A stretch of 64,000 nt of DNA from Henricia sp. BOLD:AAB3569 (GCA_037783545.1 JBBELK010000481.1:1426001-1490000); one strand, 5' to 3'. Positions 22,926 through 36,420 are shown, counted from the first letter of the stretch. The notes: generated by a model from the sequence alone, not told the origin. Numbers and translations: made by a program.

Positions 22926-23724
22926 GACCCAAGTGGGACGAAAACCAGTTCTGGCTAAAAAAAAAAACATGACGATATACATTATCGACTCTGATATTTG
23001 GTATCTTATGACTCCGAAGTGCCGAATTTTAGGATTTCTGGATGTCTTTGAGTAGAAATACGCCATCTAATACCTAAGTCACAATTAAAGCGGAGGCCGG
23101 GCGGCGTGTGCGATTTATAGGCATCGGTCGGCGTGTAGAGGTCGGCGAAAGATCGCGCGATTGGGCGGTCACAGTCACAATTAAAAGTGCCACGCACGCT
23201 GCCATGACGGCCGGAATGGGGTCGATTTCTTGGCCCGTTTATCGGCCGGTGTCCGGCAGGCACTCGTCCGATGTTCTGCCGATGTCCTACCTATATCTGC
23301 TTTCCTGGTATACGTCATATTTTACAATTGACAAAAGTCAATGTCACACCAACCGACATGGTAACGACGCGATGGAGTCATTGTTCATGCTAGGAAAGCC
23401 TCGCTGTTTTGCAAATATGGCGGTTCCGTGCAAGTGGTAAATTTAACAGTATAGGGAGGTTTCGGTGTGCACGGTTAGTGATTACGACTACGATTAGCCA
23501 AACCTCAAAATCGTTACCTTTCGTTGTCCGTTTTTCACTAAGGTGTAGAGGCGTTGCTATCAGTGTAAACAACAAAACTACACTTGGGATATTTGTGTAA
23601 ACGCCACAAGTACGCACAAATACGCACAATCGATGACGTAAAATTCACTAATATAGTCGTCGTTTTGCCTAACCGTATGCGACCGAAACCTCACTACTGA
23701 CAAAAAAATTACTCAAAAAAGATT

Positions 23725-23775
23725 CGAACCGCAACCTCTCGATTGATAGTCCTATGTCTTCACCACTAGACTACT
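23725..23775 (-). mobile_element. tRNA Asp/Glu-like SINE head, copy 1
   Basis: The minus strand reads GTAGTCTAGTGGTGAAGACA...GAGAGGTTGCGGTTCGAATCT: a good A box and B box with an anticodon arm between. A duplicated copy lies at 37606-37665. A diverged relative is inside the TIR element at 26022-26401. Confidence 0.65.
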
Positions 23776-25476
23776 TTTATTTAATAACTCCTGGGTGCGT
23801 CATATGGAGAGTATGAATATTCTTTTACAATACACCAATCAGAAACCTCGATGAAGCCCATAGCAAATATCTGGTACGAGAGGAAGGAGAGCGCAGGGGG
23901 CAGGGCCAAAGCACCAAATGTATTTTCTTAAGTAAGGAATTCTCAATCAGTGTAGGTTGGCCTTACGATCCGTGCTAAATTGGGTTTACACTCTCAATTA
24001 TGATTAAACCGAATTTTGGGGTGAATTTAAGGGGCTACCCCCTCCCAACGCACCACCAGGGACACTTAACAAAGCCCGTTTGGAAGATGTCCCAGACACT
24101 TCTACCAATCCCAAACCTTTTGAGCTCGAAATTATGATTAAATCCTGCTGGGCTCCCAGACTAATTATTCAGAGGGGTGCATCCACAACAAAAGCACTAA
24201 CATATCGTTGTTCCAATGGACAAGTAAACATATTTTAAAGTGATAACTCACCGTGACAGGTTGACAATAAAGAACCTTGCAGTAGCCAAATCCAGTGCGT
24301 TACGCTCGTGTGAATGGTTGTATTGTGATCGTATCCTTGCATTAACGGCCTTTTGAAATTGTCGACTCGAAAGTGCAAGTCACTTAACCGTGAAGTCACG
24401 CAAACCAAAGTTATCCAGAAAATAACCCTTGATGTAAATTTATTTTCATGACTCGTCATGACTCGTCATAAAAATACCAAACTCGCCTTCGGCTCGTGCG
24501 GTATTTTCATTACTCATTTCACCCTTAAAGCCATCCAATATTATACAAAATGTCGTCCTGATGTCACAGGAACGTCAGGATTCTGACTCTAAGACCTAAG
24601 ACTGTACCAAGTTTCAAGTTCATAACGTTTTCCGTTTTCGGCCCCTGGATTATAATCCCTAAAAATAATCACTTATTCAAGTTAAGACGAAGCTCAACAT
24701 TTCTAGGCCTCTTACAAATTTTGGCTCATCGCCTATATATATACGGTTGCAGTCACAGAATCATCATTCATTGCTAATCGGGCTACTAGGCCTACTGACT
24801 GCAAAATAATGTGTTCCCTTTTCATTCTTAATCGAATAATGCCAAAACACGTTGGCACGGCCAGGGCACTGAGCTTTATTGGGCCAGGGTGGATCGGGAA
24901 CCAGTCTATTGTAATCCTAACTCGTGTCCAGATTTAGCAAAGAAGACCTGAAGTTTGTGAGGTTTCAAGTTGTACTGATTCGTTCAATCCCCGTGCAGAC
25001 AGATAACTGATACTATTCTGTATTCACGAGCATGTTTATAATGGTTTTTTTTATTTTAGTGTGCAGTGAACTTGAACCATGTACTTTTGGTGCCATGGCT
25101 ACATCTCCATGGGGGGACAGGCTCTACTCCCACACACACAAAAACGCACAATCAATCAGAGGATTGTGATAACCTCCCACATAGCTCTTCAAACGTCACT
25201 TGATCTGACGAGGCAATTGAGATTAAGCGCATTGCCCAGGGACACAGACACGTTGACCACAGTGGGGCTCGAACCCACAACCACAGCGTTATGTGGTTTG
25301 AGCTTTACATCCACTATACCGCACTATAGACCCAAGTGGGACGAAAAACAGTTCTGAAGAAAAAAGAAACCATGACGATATATATTATCGACTCTGATAT
25401 TTGGTATCTTATGACTCCGAAGTGCCGAATTTTAGGATTTCTGAATGTCTTTGAGTGGAAAGACGCCATCTAATAT

Positions 25477-25948
25477 AAGTCACATTTAAAGCGGAGGCCG
25501 GGCGGCGTGTGCGATTTATAGGCATCGGTCGGCGTGTAAAGGTCGGCGAAAGATCGCGCGATTGGGCGGTCACAGTCACAATTAAAAGTGCCCCGCACGC
25601 TGCCATGACGGAAAGGGGTCGATTTCTTGGCCCGTTTATCGGCCGGTGTCCGGCAGACACTCGTCCGATGTTCTGCCGATGTCCTGCCTATATCACTGCG
25701 ATACCCCGGCCGATGTCTGGCCGATTTCCGGCCGGGCGCCGCCAGAGGACGACCGATGAAAGCCACTTAACGAATAAACGTATATACTTAACGGGCCAGG
25801 AATTCGACCCCATTCCGTCATGGCAGCGTGCGGGCACTTTAATTTGTGACTGTGACCGCCCTATCGCGCGATCGTTCGCCGACCTCTACACGCCGATCGA
25901 TGCCTAGAAATCGCACACGCCGCCCGGCCTCCGCTTTATTTGTGACTT
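25477..25948. mobile_element. Foldback MITE with about 150-bp arms
   Basis: The left arm (AAGCGGAGGCCGGGCGGCGT...GCGCGATTGGGCGGTCACAG...GCCATGACGG) returns inverted at 25800-25940. Duplicate block B at 23078-23290 has only the left arm, so that copy is truncated. Bounded by AAGTCACA / TGTGACTT. Confidence 0.8.
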
Positions 25949-25958
25949 AAGTTGGATA

Positions 25959-26632
25959 CACACTATCGCGGAAAAATCACACTTTCGCGCTGCGCTCACC
26001 GCATTGCATGAGCTCCGGGCCGCGATATTTTTTTCCGTACCACTGTTTAGCGAACATTGCTTCTGATTGGTTTAACCCCTATGCATATGTTGCATACTGA
26101 TGTGTTTTGTCGATAACTACCTCAACATAACCCCACACCATACCACACTCTTTCCTCAATTAATAGTAAAAAAAAATTTAATACGACTCTGAGGAGATTC
26201 GATCCTGCCATCTCTCGATTGATAGCACTACGTCTTAACCACTAGACTACCGAACGTCTCGACAATCTCCTGAATTTTCTTTCTTATATCCTTTTATTTA
26301 ATAACTCTTGGAGGCGCTATATAGAAAATATGAATATTCATTTACAATGCACCAATCGATGAAGCCCCATAGCGAATATGTGGTACGGAAAAAAAAATCG
26401 CCTCCGGGCCATGCTATTGCCGATTATTCAAAAATAGAAAATACCACTCTGGTAACTTGGGGCTTCTCTGATGGCTGCGCGTTGGAAAGGTCAGCGCACC
26501 GCGGTCAAAGTTCAACAAATTTGAACTTTGACCCAGCTCAAAGGTTTTGCGCGTCGCGATAGGCCGCGCACAAGCGGCGAACCAGTTTGTGTACAAACCA
26601 ATGGAACAGTGTGATTTTTCCGCGATAGTGTG
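25959..26632. mobile_element. MITE with CACACTATCGCGGAAAAATC ends, copy 2
   Basis: Same inverted ends as 11565-11780. It is larger because a 380-bp element with its own duplication has inserted at 26022 and because the right half has a short internal expansion (AAAGTTCAACAAATTTGAACTTT, a hairpin). Confidence 0.85.
26022..26401. mobile_element. Nested TIR element, 9-bp TSD CTCCGGGCC
   Basis: The termini GCGATATTTTTTTCCGTACC / GGTACGGAAAAAAAAATCGC are inverted. The direct duplication CTCCGGGCC stands at 26013-26021 and 26402-26410. Inside, on the minus strand, are tRNA-like boxes (GTCTAGTGGTTAAGACG...GGATCGAATCT), so a SINE-like head is embedded in a cut-and-paste element. A 9-bp duplication fits Mutator-like transposition. 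Confidence 0.82.
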
Positions 26633-27390
26633 AACTCCCCTTTAGGCATTAAGCAAACACTGCCTCTGATTGGTCTAATCCCATGCATATGTTGCATACT
26701 AATTTATTTTGTCGATAACTTTACCTCAACATAACCCCACACCACACTCTTCAATTGACCCTTTGCACGGTCGCGTTCAGAACGAGGCTTTCCTGGTATA
26801 CGTCATATTTTACAATTGACAAAAGTCAATGTCACAGCAACCGACATGGTAACGACGCGAGGGAGTCATTGTTCATGCAAGGAAAGCCTCGCTGTTTTGC
26901 AAATATGGCGGTTCCGTGCAAGTGGTGAATTTAACAGTAGGGAGGTTTCGGTGTGCACGGTAAAGCGACGGTCACAACCCGCCGTGCGTGTTTTAGTCCG
27001 TACGTTTTTTGGGGAGGCCACGGCCGCCGCGTTTTTCTGAAAACGTGTGGAGGGAGTGGCAAGAGCAGGGAGGTAGTACGTCAACGCACGTCACCCGCAC
27101 GGTTGCGCAAGGTGTAAGTACGTGGCCCGCACGCCACGCCTGGCCGTGAGCGGTTGCGTGCATCGTACGTTGCGCAAGTGGTAAGTTAGTTGTACGTGCT
27201 TACAACGTGCTTACAACGTACGATCTCCGTGCGATTGCCATGTTATCGTACGCAGACCGTACTTACACGTGCTGCTCACGTACGGTGTCCTTACTCACTC
27301 GCATGTTGTAAGTGCGTGCAAGTGCGATGAACGTGACTTTTCCGCCCCATGTCGGGGGGAGGGGGGTATATATAATAATAATAATAATAA

Positions 27391-30300
27391 CTAGAGGTAT
27401 GACGTTTGTTGTTACAAACGCCAGGTGATCGGGCTAAATGAACATTTTGTGATGAATTTCAGACGTTGTTATCACCTATGGAATGGCAAAAATGGAAGTT
27501 CAGCAGCCGATTTCACGAAACTTTACGCAATTGCGCAAGTCCACTTACGCCATTACTTGCGCAATAGCTTATGGCGTAAGTGGACTTGCGCAATTGCGTA
27601 AAGTTTCGTGAAATCGGCTGCTGTATACACTAATCCGGTAACTAATATCTCCTCCCTGCATATCCGCCATAGCTGGGGGTTGATAGCTTGCACCGTTTTG
27701 AGATATGAATTGTTGAAATAATAACCTTTTAAATTTTGTAATGCGACACCTGTGACGACATCATGACGTCACAATTTTGTGCACAAATTGTTGAACAATA
27801 TGTTGAACATCAAGTTCTTAAATGTGGCGAAGGAATCATACCAATATCTGTTGTAGTTTTCAAGATACAGCATTTTAAAACATCTCAGCTCCAAATTTGC
27901 GTAATTTGACGTACATTACGTAACCACCGTCCATGTAATGACGTCACCAATGGTATAGTCAAAAGGTCCACATGTGTGAAAACATTTCGTTCCGTAGAAC
28001 TATGGTCAAATTCCCTACCACTTTGGCTCTATTTGCATTCAAAGTGCTAAACAAGTGTACATTTTCGAACCTCTTCCGGTTTGGACCGGAAGTAGGCGTC
28101 ACACAGGGGTCATGACATCGTATGATTTGTTCAGTTCATTTAGAGTGATAATTAGACTTATCATGTTGTGAAAGAATTGTTCAAGTATCTATTACGGTTC
28201 TTGAGATATGAATTTTAAAAATAATAACCTTTGAATTTGTGTAATTTGACACCTGTGACGATATCATGACGTCACAATGTTGTGCACAAATTGTTCAACA
28301 ATTTGATAAACATCAAGTTCTTAAATGTGGCGAAAGAATCATGCAAATATCTGCTGTAGTTCTCAAGATACAGCATTTTAAAACAATTCAGCTCCAAATT
28401 TGCGTATTTTGACGCCACATTACGTAACCACCGTCCATGTGATGACGTCACAAATGGTATAGTCAAAAAGTCTACATGTGTGGAAACATTTCGTTCCGTA
28501 GAAATATGGTCAAATTCACTACCACTTTGAATCTATTTGCATTCAAAACGCTTACAAAATGCACATTTTCGAACAACTTCCGGTTTGGACCGGAAGTAGG
28601 CGTCACACAGGGGTCATGACATCGTATGATTTGTTCAGTTCATTTAGACTTATCATGTTGTGAAAGAATTGTTCAAGTATCTATTACGGTTCTTGAGATA
28701 TGAATTTTGGAAATAATAACCTTTGAATTTTTGTAATTTGACACCTGATGACGTCATGATTACGTCACACTTGATGCCATCGTGATACTATACATTCTGG
28801 TGAAAGTCTGTCGTAGGGCCTATGTCTGTATCTAATTTACTAACGATTCAGCTTGGTTTGATAGGCATTGTTGCTGGTAAGTGTAAAAACTGAGATTCTC
28901 AGTTTCGTTGAACTTTGACCTCCAATTGACCCCAGAAGGAAGGGTCAGATGAAAATGCCCACACAAAGAAAGTTGTAGCACAGAATGTCATCTGTAAACC
29001 TGCCAAATACGAAGATCCTGGGTCACGTGGTTTTCAAGACGGAAGCATTTTAAAATATGCATATTTTGTTTTTTTGGGGGTGTAATTTGATACTTGATGA
29101 CGTCACGATGACGTCACGCTTGATGCCATCATAATATTATACACGCTGGTGAAAGTCTGCCATAGGACCTATGCCTGTACTTAGTTACTTAAAGATTCAG
29201 CTTGGTTTGATGGGCATTGTTGCTCAATCAGTGCAAAAATTGCGATTTTCGTTTTCGTTGAACTTTGACCTCAGATTGACCCCAGAAGGAAGGGTCAGAT
29301 GAAAATGCCCACACGAAGAAAATCGTAGGCCATGATCTTATCTATAAGCCTGTCAAATACGAAAATCATGGGTCACGTGGTTTTCCAGACGGAAGCATTT
29401 TAAAACATGCATATTTTGGTCATTTTTGGGTTGTAATTTGATACCTAATGACGTCACAATGACGTCACACTTGTATGCACATCTTCACATTGGGGTTGAT
29501 GTTCCTACCAAGTTTTAAGTTGATAGCTTGAACCGTTTTGAAGAAAAGCTCTGGAAACGTTTGAGTGGAAAAAGAAGAAAAAAAAACTAGAGGTATGACG
29601 TTTGTTGTTACAAACGCCAGGTGATCGGGTTAAATGAACATTTTGTGATGAATTTCAGACGTTGTTATCACCTGTGGAATGGCAAAAATGGAAGTTCAGC
29701 AGCCGATTTCACAAAACTTTACGCAATTGCGCAAGTCCACTTACGCCATTACTTGCGCAATAACTTATGGCGTAAGTGGACTTGCGCAATTGCGTAAAGT
29801 TTCGTGAAATCGGCTGCTGTATACACTAATCCGGTAACTAATATCTCCTCCCTGCATATCCGCCATAGCTGGGGGTTGATAGCTTGCATCGTTTTGAGAT
29901 ATGAATTGTTGAAATAATAACCTTTGAAATCTTGTAATGTGACACCTGTGACGACATCATGACGTCACAATTTTGTGCACAAATTGTTGAACAATATGTT
30001 GAACATCAAGTTCTTAAATGTGGCGAAGGAATCATACCAATATCTGTTGTAGTTTTCAAGATACAGCATTTTAAAACATCTCAGCTCCAAATTTGCGTGA
30101 TTTGACACCACATTACGTAACCACCGTCCATGTAATGACGTCACCAATGGTATAGTCAAAAGGTCCACATGTGTGAAAACATTTCGTTCCGTAGAACTAT
30201 GGTCAAATTCCCTACCACTTTGGCTCTATTTGCATTCAAAGTGCTAAACAAGTGTACATTTTTGAACCTCTTCCGGTTTGGACCGGAAGTAGGCGTCACA

Positions 30301-33300
30301 CAGGGGTAATGACATCGTATGATTTGTTCAGTTCATTTAGACTTATCATGTTGAGAAAGAATTGTTCAAGTATCTATTACGGTTCTTGAGATATGAATTT
30401 TAAAAATAATAACCTTTGAATTTGTGTAATTTGACACCTGTGACGATATCATGACGTCACAATGTTGTGCACAAATTGTTCAACAATTTGATAAACATCA
30501 AGTTCTTAAATGTGGCGAAAGAATCATGCAAATATCTGCTGTAGTTCTCAAGATACAGCATTTTAAAACAATTCAGCTCCAAATTTGCGTATTTTGACGC
30601 CACATTACGTAACCACCGTCCATGTGATGACGTCACAAATGGTATAGTCAAAAAGTCTACATGTGTGGAAACATTTCGTTCCGTAGAAATATGGTCAAAT
30701 TCACTACCACTTTGAATCTATTTGCATTCAAAACGCTTACAAAATGCACATTTTCGAACAACTTCCGGTTTGGACCGGAAGTAGGCGTCACACAGGGGTC
30801 ATGACATCGTATGATTTGTTCAGTTCATTTAGACTTATCATGTTGTGAAAGAATTGTTCAAGTATCTATTACGGTTCTTGAGATATGAATTTTGGAAATA
30901 ATAACCTTTGAATTTTTGTAATTTGACACCTGATGACGTCATGATTACGTCACACTTGATGCCATCGTGATACTATACATTCTGGTGAAAGTCTGCCGTA
31001 GGGCCTATGTCTGTATCTAATTTACTAACGATTCAGCTTGGTTTGATAGGCATTGTTGCTGGTAAGTGTAAAAACTGAGATTCTCAGTTTCGTTGAACTT
31101 TGACCTCCAATTGACCCCAGAAGGAAGGGTCAGATGAAAATGCCCACACAAAGAAAGTTGTAGCACAGAATGTCATCTTGTAAACCTGCCAAATACGAAG
31201 ATCCTGGGTCACGTGGTTTTCAAGACGGAAGCATTTTAAAATATGCATATTTTGTTTTTTTGGGGGGTGTAATTTGATACTTGATGACGTCACGATGACG
31301 TCACGCTTGATGCCATCATAATATTATACACGCTGGTGAAAGTCTGCCATAGGACCTATGCCTGTACTTAGTTACTTAAAGATTCAGCTTGGTTTGATGG
31401 GCATTGTTGCTCAATAAGTGCAAAAATTGCGATTTTCGTTTTCGTTGAACTTTGACCTCAGATTGACCCCAGAAGGAAGGGTCAGATGAAAATGCCCACA
31501 CGAAGAAAATCGTAGGCCATGATGTTATCTATAAGCCTGCTAAATACGAAAATCATGGGTCACGTGGTTTTCCAGACGGAAGCATTTTAAAACATGCATA
31601 TTTTAGTCATTTTTGGGTTGTAATTTGATACCCAATGACGTCACAATGACGTCACCCTTGTATGCACACCTTCACATTGGGGTTGATGTTCCTACAAAGT
31701 TTCAAGTTGATAGCTTTAACCGTTTTGAAGAAAAGCTCTGGAAACGTTTGAGTGGAAAAAGAAAAAGAAAAAAAAAAAAAAAAAACTAGAGGTATGACGT
31801 TTGTTGTTACAAACGCCAGGTGATCGGGTTAAATGAACATTTTCGGGTTAAATGAACATTTTGTGATGAATTTCAGACGTTATTATCACCTGTGGAATGG
31901 CAAAAATGGAAGTTCAGCAGCCGATTTCACGAAACTTTACGCAATTGCGCAAGTCCACTTACGCCATATACTTGCGCAATAACTTATGGTGGACTTGCGC
32001 AATTGCGTAAAGTTTCGTGAAATCGGCTGCTGTATACACTAATCCGGTAACTAATATCTCCTCCCTGCATATCCGCCATAGCTGGGGGTTGATAGCTTGC
32101 ACCGTTTTGAGATATGAATTGTTGAAATAATAACCTTTGAAATCTTGTAATGTGACACCTGTGACGACATCATGACGTCACAATTTTGTGCACAAATTGT
32201 TGAACAATATGTTGAACATCAAGTTCTTAAATGTGGCGAAGGAATCATACCAATATCTGTTGTAGTTTTCAAGATACAGCATTTTAAAACATCTCAGCTC
32301 CAAATTTGCGTGATTTGACACCACATTACGTAACCACCGTCCATGTAATGACGTCACCAATGGTATAGTCAAAAGGTCCACATGTGTGGAAACATTTCGT
32401 TCCGTAGAAATATGGTCAAATTCACTACCACTTTGAATCTATTTGCATTCAAAATGCAAAAAAATAGCACATTTTCGAACAACTTCCGGTTTGGACCGGA
32501 AGTAGGCGTCACACAGGGGTCATGACATCGTATGATTTGTTCAGTTCATTTAGACTTATCATGTTGTGAAAGAATTGTTCAAGTATCTATTACGGTTCTT
32601 GAGATATGAATTTTGAAAATAATAACCTTTGAATTTTTGTAATTTGACACCTGATGACGTCATTATTACGTCACACTTGATGCCATCATGATACTATACA
32701 TGCTGGTGAAAGTCTGCCGTAGGGCCTATGTCTGTATCTAATTTACTAACGATTCAGCTTGGTTTGATGGGCAAAAACTGAGATTTCCGTTTTCGTTGAA
32801 CTTTGACCTCCAATTGACCCCAGAAGGAAGGGTCAGATGAAAATGCCCACACAAAGAAAGTTGTAGAACAGAATGTCATCTATAAACCTGCCAAATACGA
32901 AGATCCTGGGTCACGTGGTTTTCGAGACGGAAGCATTTTAAAATATGCATATTTTGGTTTTTTGGGAGGTGTAATTTGATACTTGATGACGTCACGATGA
33001 CGTCACGCTTGATGCCATCATAATATTAAACACGCTGGTGAAAGTCTGCCATAGGACCTATGCCTGTACTTAGTTTCTTAAAGATTCAACTTGGTTTGAT
33101 GGGCATTGTTGCTCAATAAGTGCAAAAATTGAGATTTTCGTTTTCGTTGAACTTTGACCTCAGATTGACCCCAGAAGGAAGGGTCAGATGAAAATGCCCA
33201 CACGAAGAAAATTGTAGGCCATGATCTGATATATAAGCCTGTCAAATACGAAGATCATGGGTCACGTGGTTTTCCAGACGGAAGCATTTTAAAACATGCA

Positions 33301-33483
33301 TATTTTGGTCATTTTTGGTTTGTAATTTGATACCTAATGACGTCACAATGACGTCACACTTGTATGCACATCTTCACATTGGGGTTGATGTTCCTACCAA
33401 GTTTTAAGTTGATAGCTTGAACCGTTTTGAAGAAAAGCTCTGGAAACGTTTGAGTGGAAGAAGAAAAAGAAAAAGAAAAAAAA
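27391..33483. repeat. Three tandem 2.2-kb units
   Basis: Units start with CTAGAGGTATGACGTTTGTT at 27391, 29587 and 31786; a partial start CTAGAGCTACG is at 33484. Units 1 and 2 are 2196 and 2199 bp and nearly identical. Unit 3 is 1698 bp because one internal sub-repeat is lost. Each unit holds a 120-bp palindrome, one or two sub-repeats of about 475 bp, and two copies of a block of about 350 bp centred on AACTTTGACCTC. Units end in A-rich tracts. ORFs within (64-69 codons, minus) recur once per unit and are fortuitous. Confidence 0.95.
27501..27623. repeat. Palindrome (MITE-like) in unit 1
   Basis: CAGCAGCCGATTTCACGAAA...TTTACGCAATTGCGCAAGTCC returns perfectly inverted after a short loop. 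Equivalent positions are 29697-29819 (one mismatch) and 31915-32032 (right arm shortened by a deletion). Isolated relatives with the same terminal words occur at 55207-55350 and 57143-57310, so this is an independent MITE that was amplified with the unit. Confidence 0.85.
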
Positions 33484-35379
33484 CTAGAGCTACGTCTGTT
33501 CTATGAACAGATCGTAGGGCTTTTTCGAATTTTTAAAACTTTGTTTAAGCATGCTTAGCTTGCAAAATTAGATGTTATTTAATTTAAAAAATGTTTACCT
33601 TTAATGTGTTACCTTTAAAGGATTGATGACGTAATCAATGTTTTAACAACACAGACATGTTTGGTGGTCGACGCACTCTATAATCACCACTACTGGGCTA
33701 ATTTGCGCAAACACTGCTTTTAAAGAGCATTTTATGACTTTTAATTTCGCCGCTAGAGGGCGCCCTTTTATGGAATGACGTAGAAACTTACATTTTTGGA
33801 AACCCTATTTACCTTAGACACTAACACCCGCATCTCGGCAGCTTTCCCCACTTTCACAAAATAGGTTCATTTAAATGCACTTCCGGTTTCTACCGGAAGT
33901 GAGCAAGTTCACAGGTTATGGCGATATTTTTTGGATACCCCACCCTAGTCGAACTCAAACACCTTTGACCCCATCCAAATACCTCTTACCAGTTTCAAAT
34001 GGCGAGGCAAAGTCTGTTTGACCAATAGGGAATGAGGTCAAATGTGAAGGCATGTGGGAATCTGAAAGACCTTTATTAATTATCGTATATGCCTAAAGAA
34101 TCAAGATCGTAGGTCAAACGGTTGATTTTTTATGAAATTTTGCATATGGAAACATTAAATTTCATCCCCTTTAAACTTAACCTGATGACGTCATTATGAC
34201 GCCATTGTTGGGTGCACACTTCTTATACTATGTCTTTGATGTTACCAGGTTTGTTTAAGAACAACCTCAAGTTTGGGAACAACCTCAAAAAGTGCCGACA
34301 ACGCCCATGCGTTATGTCAATGGGGGAAAAATCAAAAGAAGAAATAAACGGAAAAGCCAAAAGTTAACGACCTTTGCTAGTGATCGTATATGGGAAGGAA
34401 TCAAGGTTGTAGCTCGCATTTGTTAATATTTTATATTTATAATATTTGTATCACCTTTAATCTGACACGTGATGACGTCATTATGGGATCATCAGTTAAA
34501 TACCTTTGTTAATGACAGTATATGGCGCAGGAATCACGATCATAGGTGAATCAGCTGATTTGTTACGAATGTTTGAATATGGAAAACATTAAATTGTATG
34601 TTCATTTAATCTTATAACTGATGATGAACAGTTTTTGAGTTGTGTCAGTTTGCCTGGGTGGGGAAGTACTGCTATACAGATCTACCACTTCAAGGTGTTT
34701 GATGAACTGTGAGATACCAAGTCATGGTGCAGGTAAAAACTTTTGATTACTTAATTAGCTCCTTGAGGAGTATCATAACATGTAGGTTCAGGATTTATAC
34801 TAAGAGAGTCTTGAGCTAAATTTCATATAAAACAAAATAACATGTATATTATGTAAATAGTACAGAAGCCTTCATCGATTGAGAAAAAATTTGTTTAGAT
34901 TTGAAAATATGGCAATTTTCAGTTTTTGCACTTTTAAAAACATCAATTAAGTTACTGTAAAATTAGTACTATTTGTAATAATGTCACATGGCGTTATAAA
35001 TTAAATATTTAAAAAGTTTATCCTGAAAACTCAGTTTAGAGGCAATTTTGATTTCCCTTTGCGAATTATAAACTGTTCATTTTTAGTTTGTTTTGTTCAC
35101 ATTTGGGATGGAAAATGCGATGTTTACTCGAAATACTAATATACATATATTAGTCATCAAAGGCAGAAATCAGAGCACATAATTTGTTAAGATTAAAAAG
35201 AGTTTGGCCAAGGAGGACAATTTCGTAATCAGATAAGTACATGTACTATATGTTTACACGTATTGCGCATTCTCTCTTTAGCTATACGTGTATCACTATG
35301 AGGGCGCTATATCACTTTCACGGTAGCAAAATGCGAGTGCATGGCCTGGCATGGTTTTACGCAAATTGTGACTTGGCTT
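33484..35379. other. Interior of the 10.4-kb element, single-copy part
   Basis: It begins with a hairpin CTACGTCTGTTCTATGAACAG. It then carries diverged relatives of the 2.2-kb unit: a CTTCCGGT..ACCGGAAGT hairpin at about 33878, and GATGACGTCATTATG at about 34185 and 34470. No protein-coding potential seen. Confidence 0.5.
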
Positions 35380-36420
35380 AACTTTGGCTCTCAATTGACC
35401 CAGGAAGGAAGGGTCGGATGAAAATGACTACACAAAGCAAATTGTAGCGCAGGATCCGATCTATAATGTCTGCTAATTATGAAGACCCTGGGTCATGTGG
35501 TTTTATAGAGGGAAACATTTTACGAAATGCATTTTTTGCTAATTTTTATGAAGAAAATCCACTTTTTTTGCCATTTTTAAATAATTATAATTACGTAATC
35601 ATTGACGTCATGGTGATGTTGTACATGGTGGTGGAAGTTTGTGATGAGGCCCATGCCTGTACCTAGTTTTATGAAAATCAAGCGTACTTTAATAGCTAAA
35701 ATTGCTTCATAAGTACACAAAAACACAACAAATGTGAATTTTGAAATGGCTGAACTTTGACCTTCGATTGACCCAGGAAGGAAGGGTCAGATGAAAATGC
35801 CTACACGAAGAACATTGTAGCCCATGATCTGATATATATGTATGCAAAATATGAAGACCCTGGGTCATGTGGGTTCATACAGGGAAGCGCTTTACGAAAT
35901 GCATATTTTGGTACTTTTCATGATAAAAATCCACTTTTGTGCCATTTTAAAATTATTATAATTACGTAATCCTTGACGTCATGGTGACGTTTTACATGGT
36001 GGTGGACGTTTGTGATGGGGCCCATGCCTGTACCTAGTTTTATGAAAATCAAGCATGGTTGAATAGCTAATATTGCTTCATAAGTACAAACAAATACAAA
36101 AAATGTGATTTTTGAATTGGCTGAACTTTGACCTTCGATTGACCCAGGAAGGAAGGGTCAGATGAAAATGCCTACACTAAGAACATTAAAGCTCATGATC
36201 TGATCTAAATGTTTGCCAAATATGAAAACCCTGGGTCATGTGGTTTGGGCAAGGGAACCATTTTCCGCTTTTTAGGCATTTTTAAATCGTTATAATGACG
36301 TAACGGATGACGTCACAATGAAGCCATTCTTGGGTGCACACCTCTTATACTATGTCTTTGATGTGACCAAGTTTGGTTAAGATCAATGTTTGGGAACAAC
36401 CTTAAAAAGCGCCGACAACG
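35380..36420 (+). repeat. Three 365-bp repeats
   Basis: Blocks starting near 35385, 35752 and 36121 share TTGACCCAGGAAGGAAGGGT, GATGAAAATG, CCCTGGGTCATGTGG and a downstream ACGTAAT..TGACGTCA. They are diverged relatives of the half-units in the 2.2-kb array, so the two regions share an origin. Confidence 0.88.

Larger units (their letters stand above)
22512..24930. repeat. Segmental duplication block B (partners 24934-26960 and 37373-39125)
   Basis: 22512-23290 matches 24934-25690. 23302-23476 matches 26786-26960. 23476-24660 matches 37373-39125 in direct orientation. The second copy is interrupted by a 1.1-kb stretch (25693-26785) and by the 10.4-kb element at 26962-37372. The G-tract 22679-22693 and the SINE at 22845-22925 are inside the block. 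Confidence 0.88.

Noticed and set aside
27389..33483. Possible CRISPR-like array in the 27-33 kb repeats
   Set aside because: Units are 2.2 kb, spacers are themselves repeats, and the genome is eukaryotic with spliced genes.
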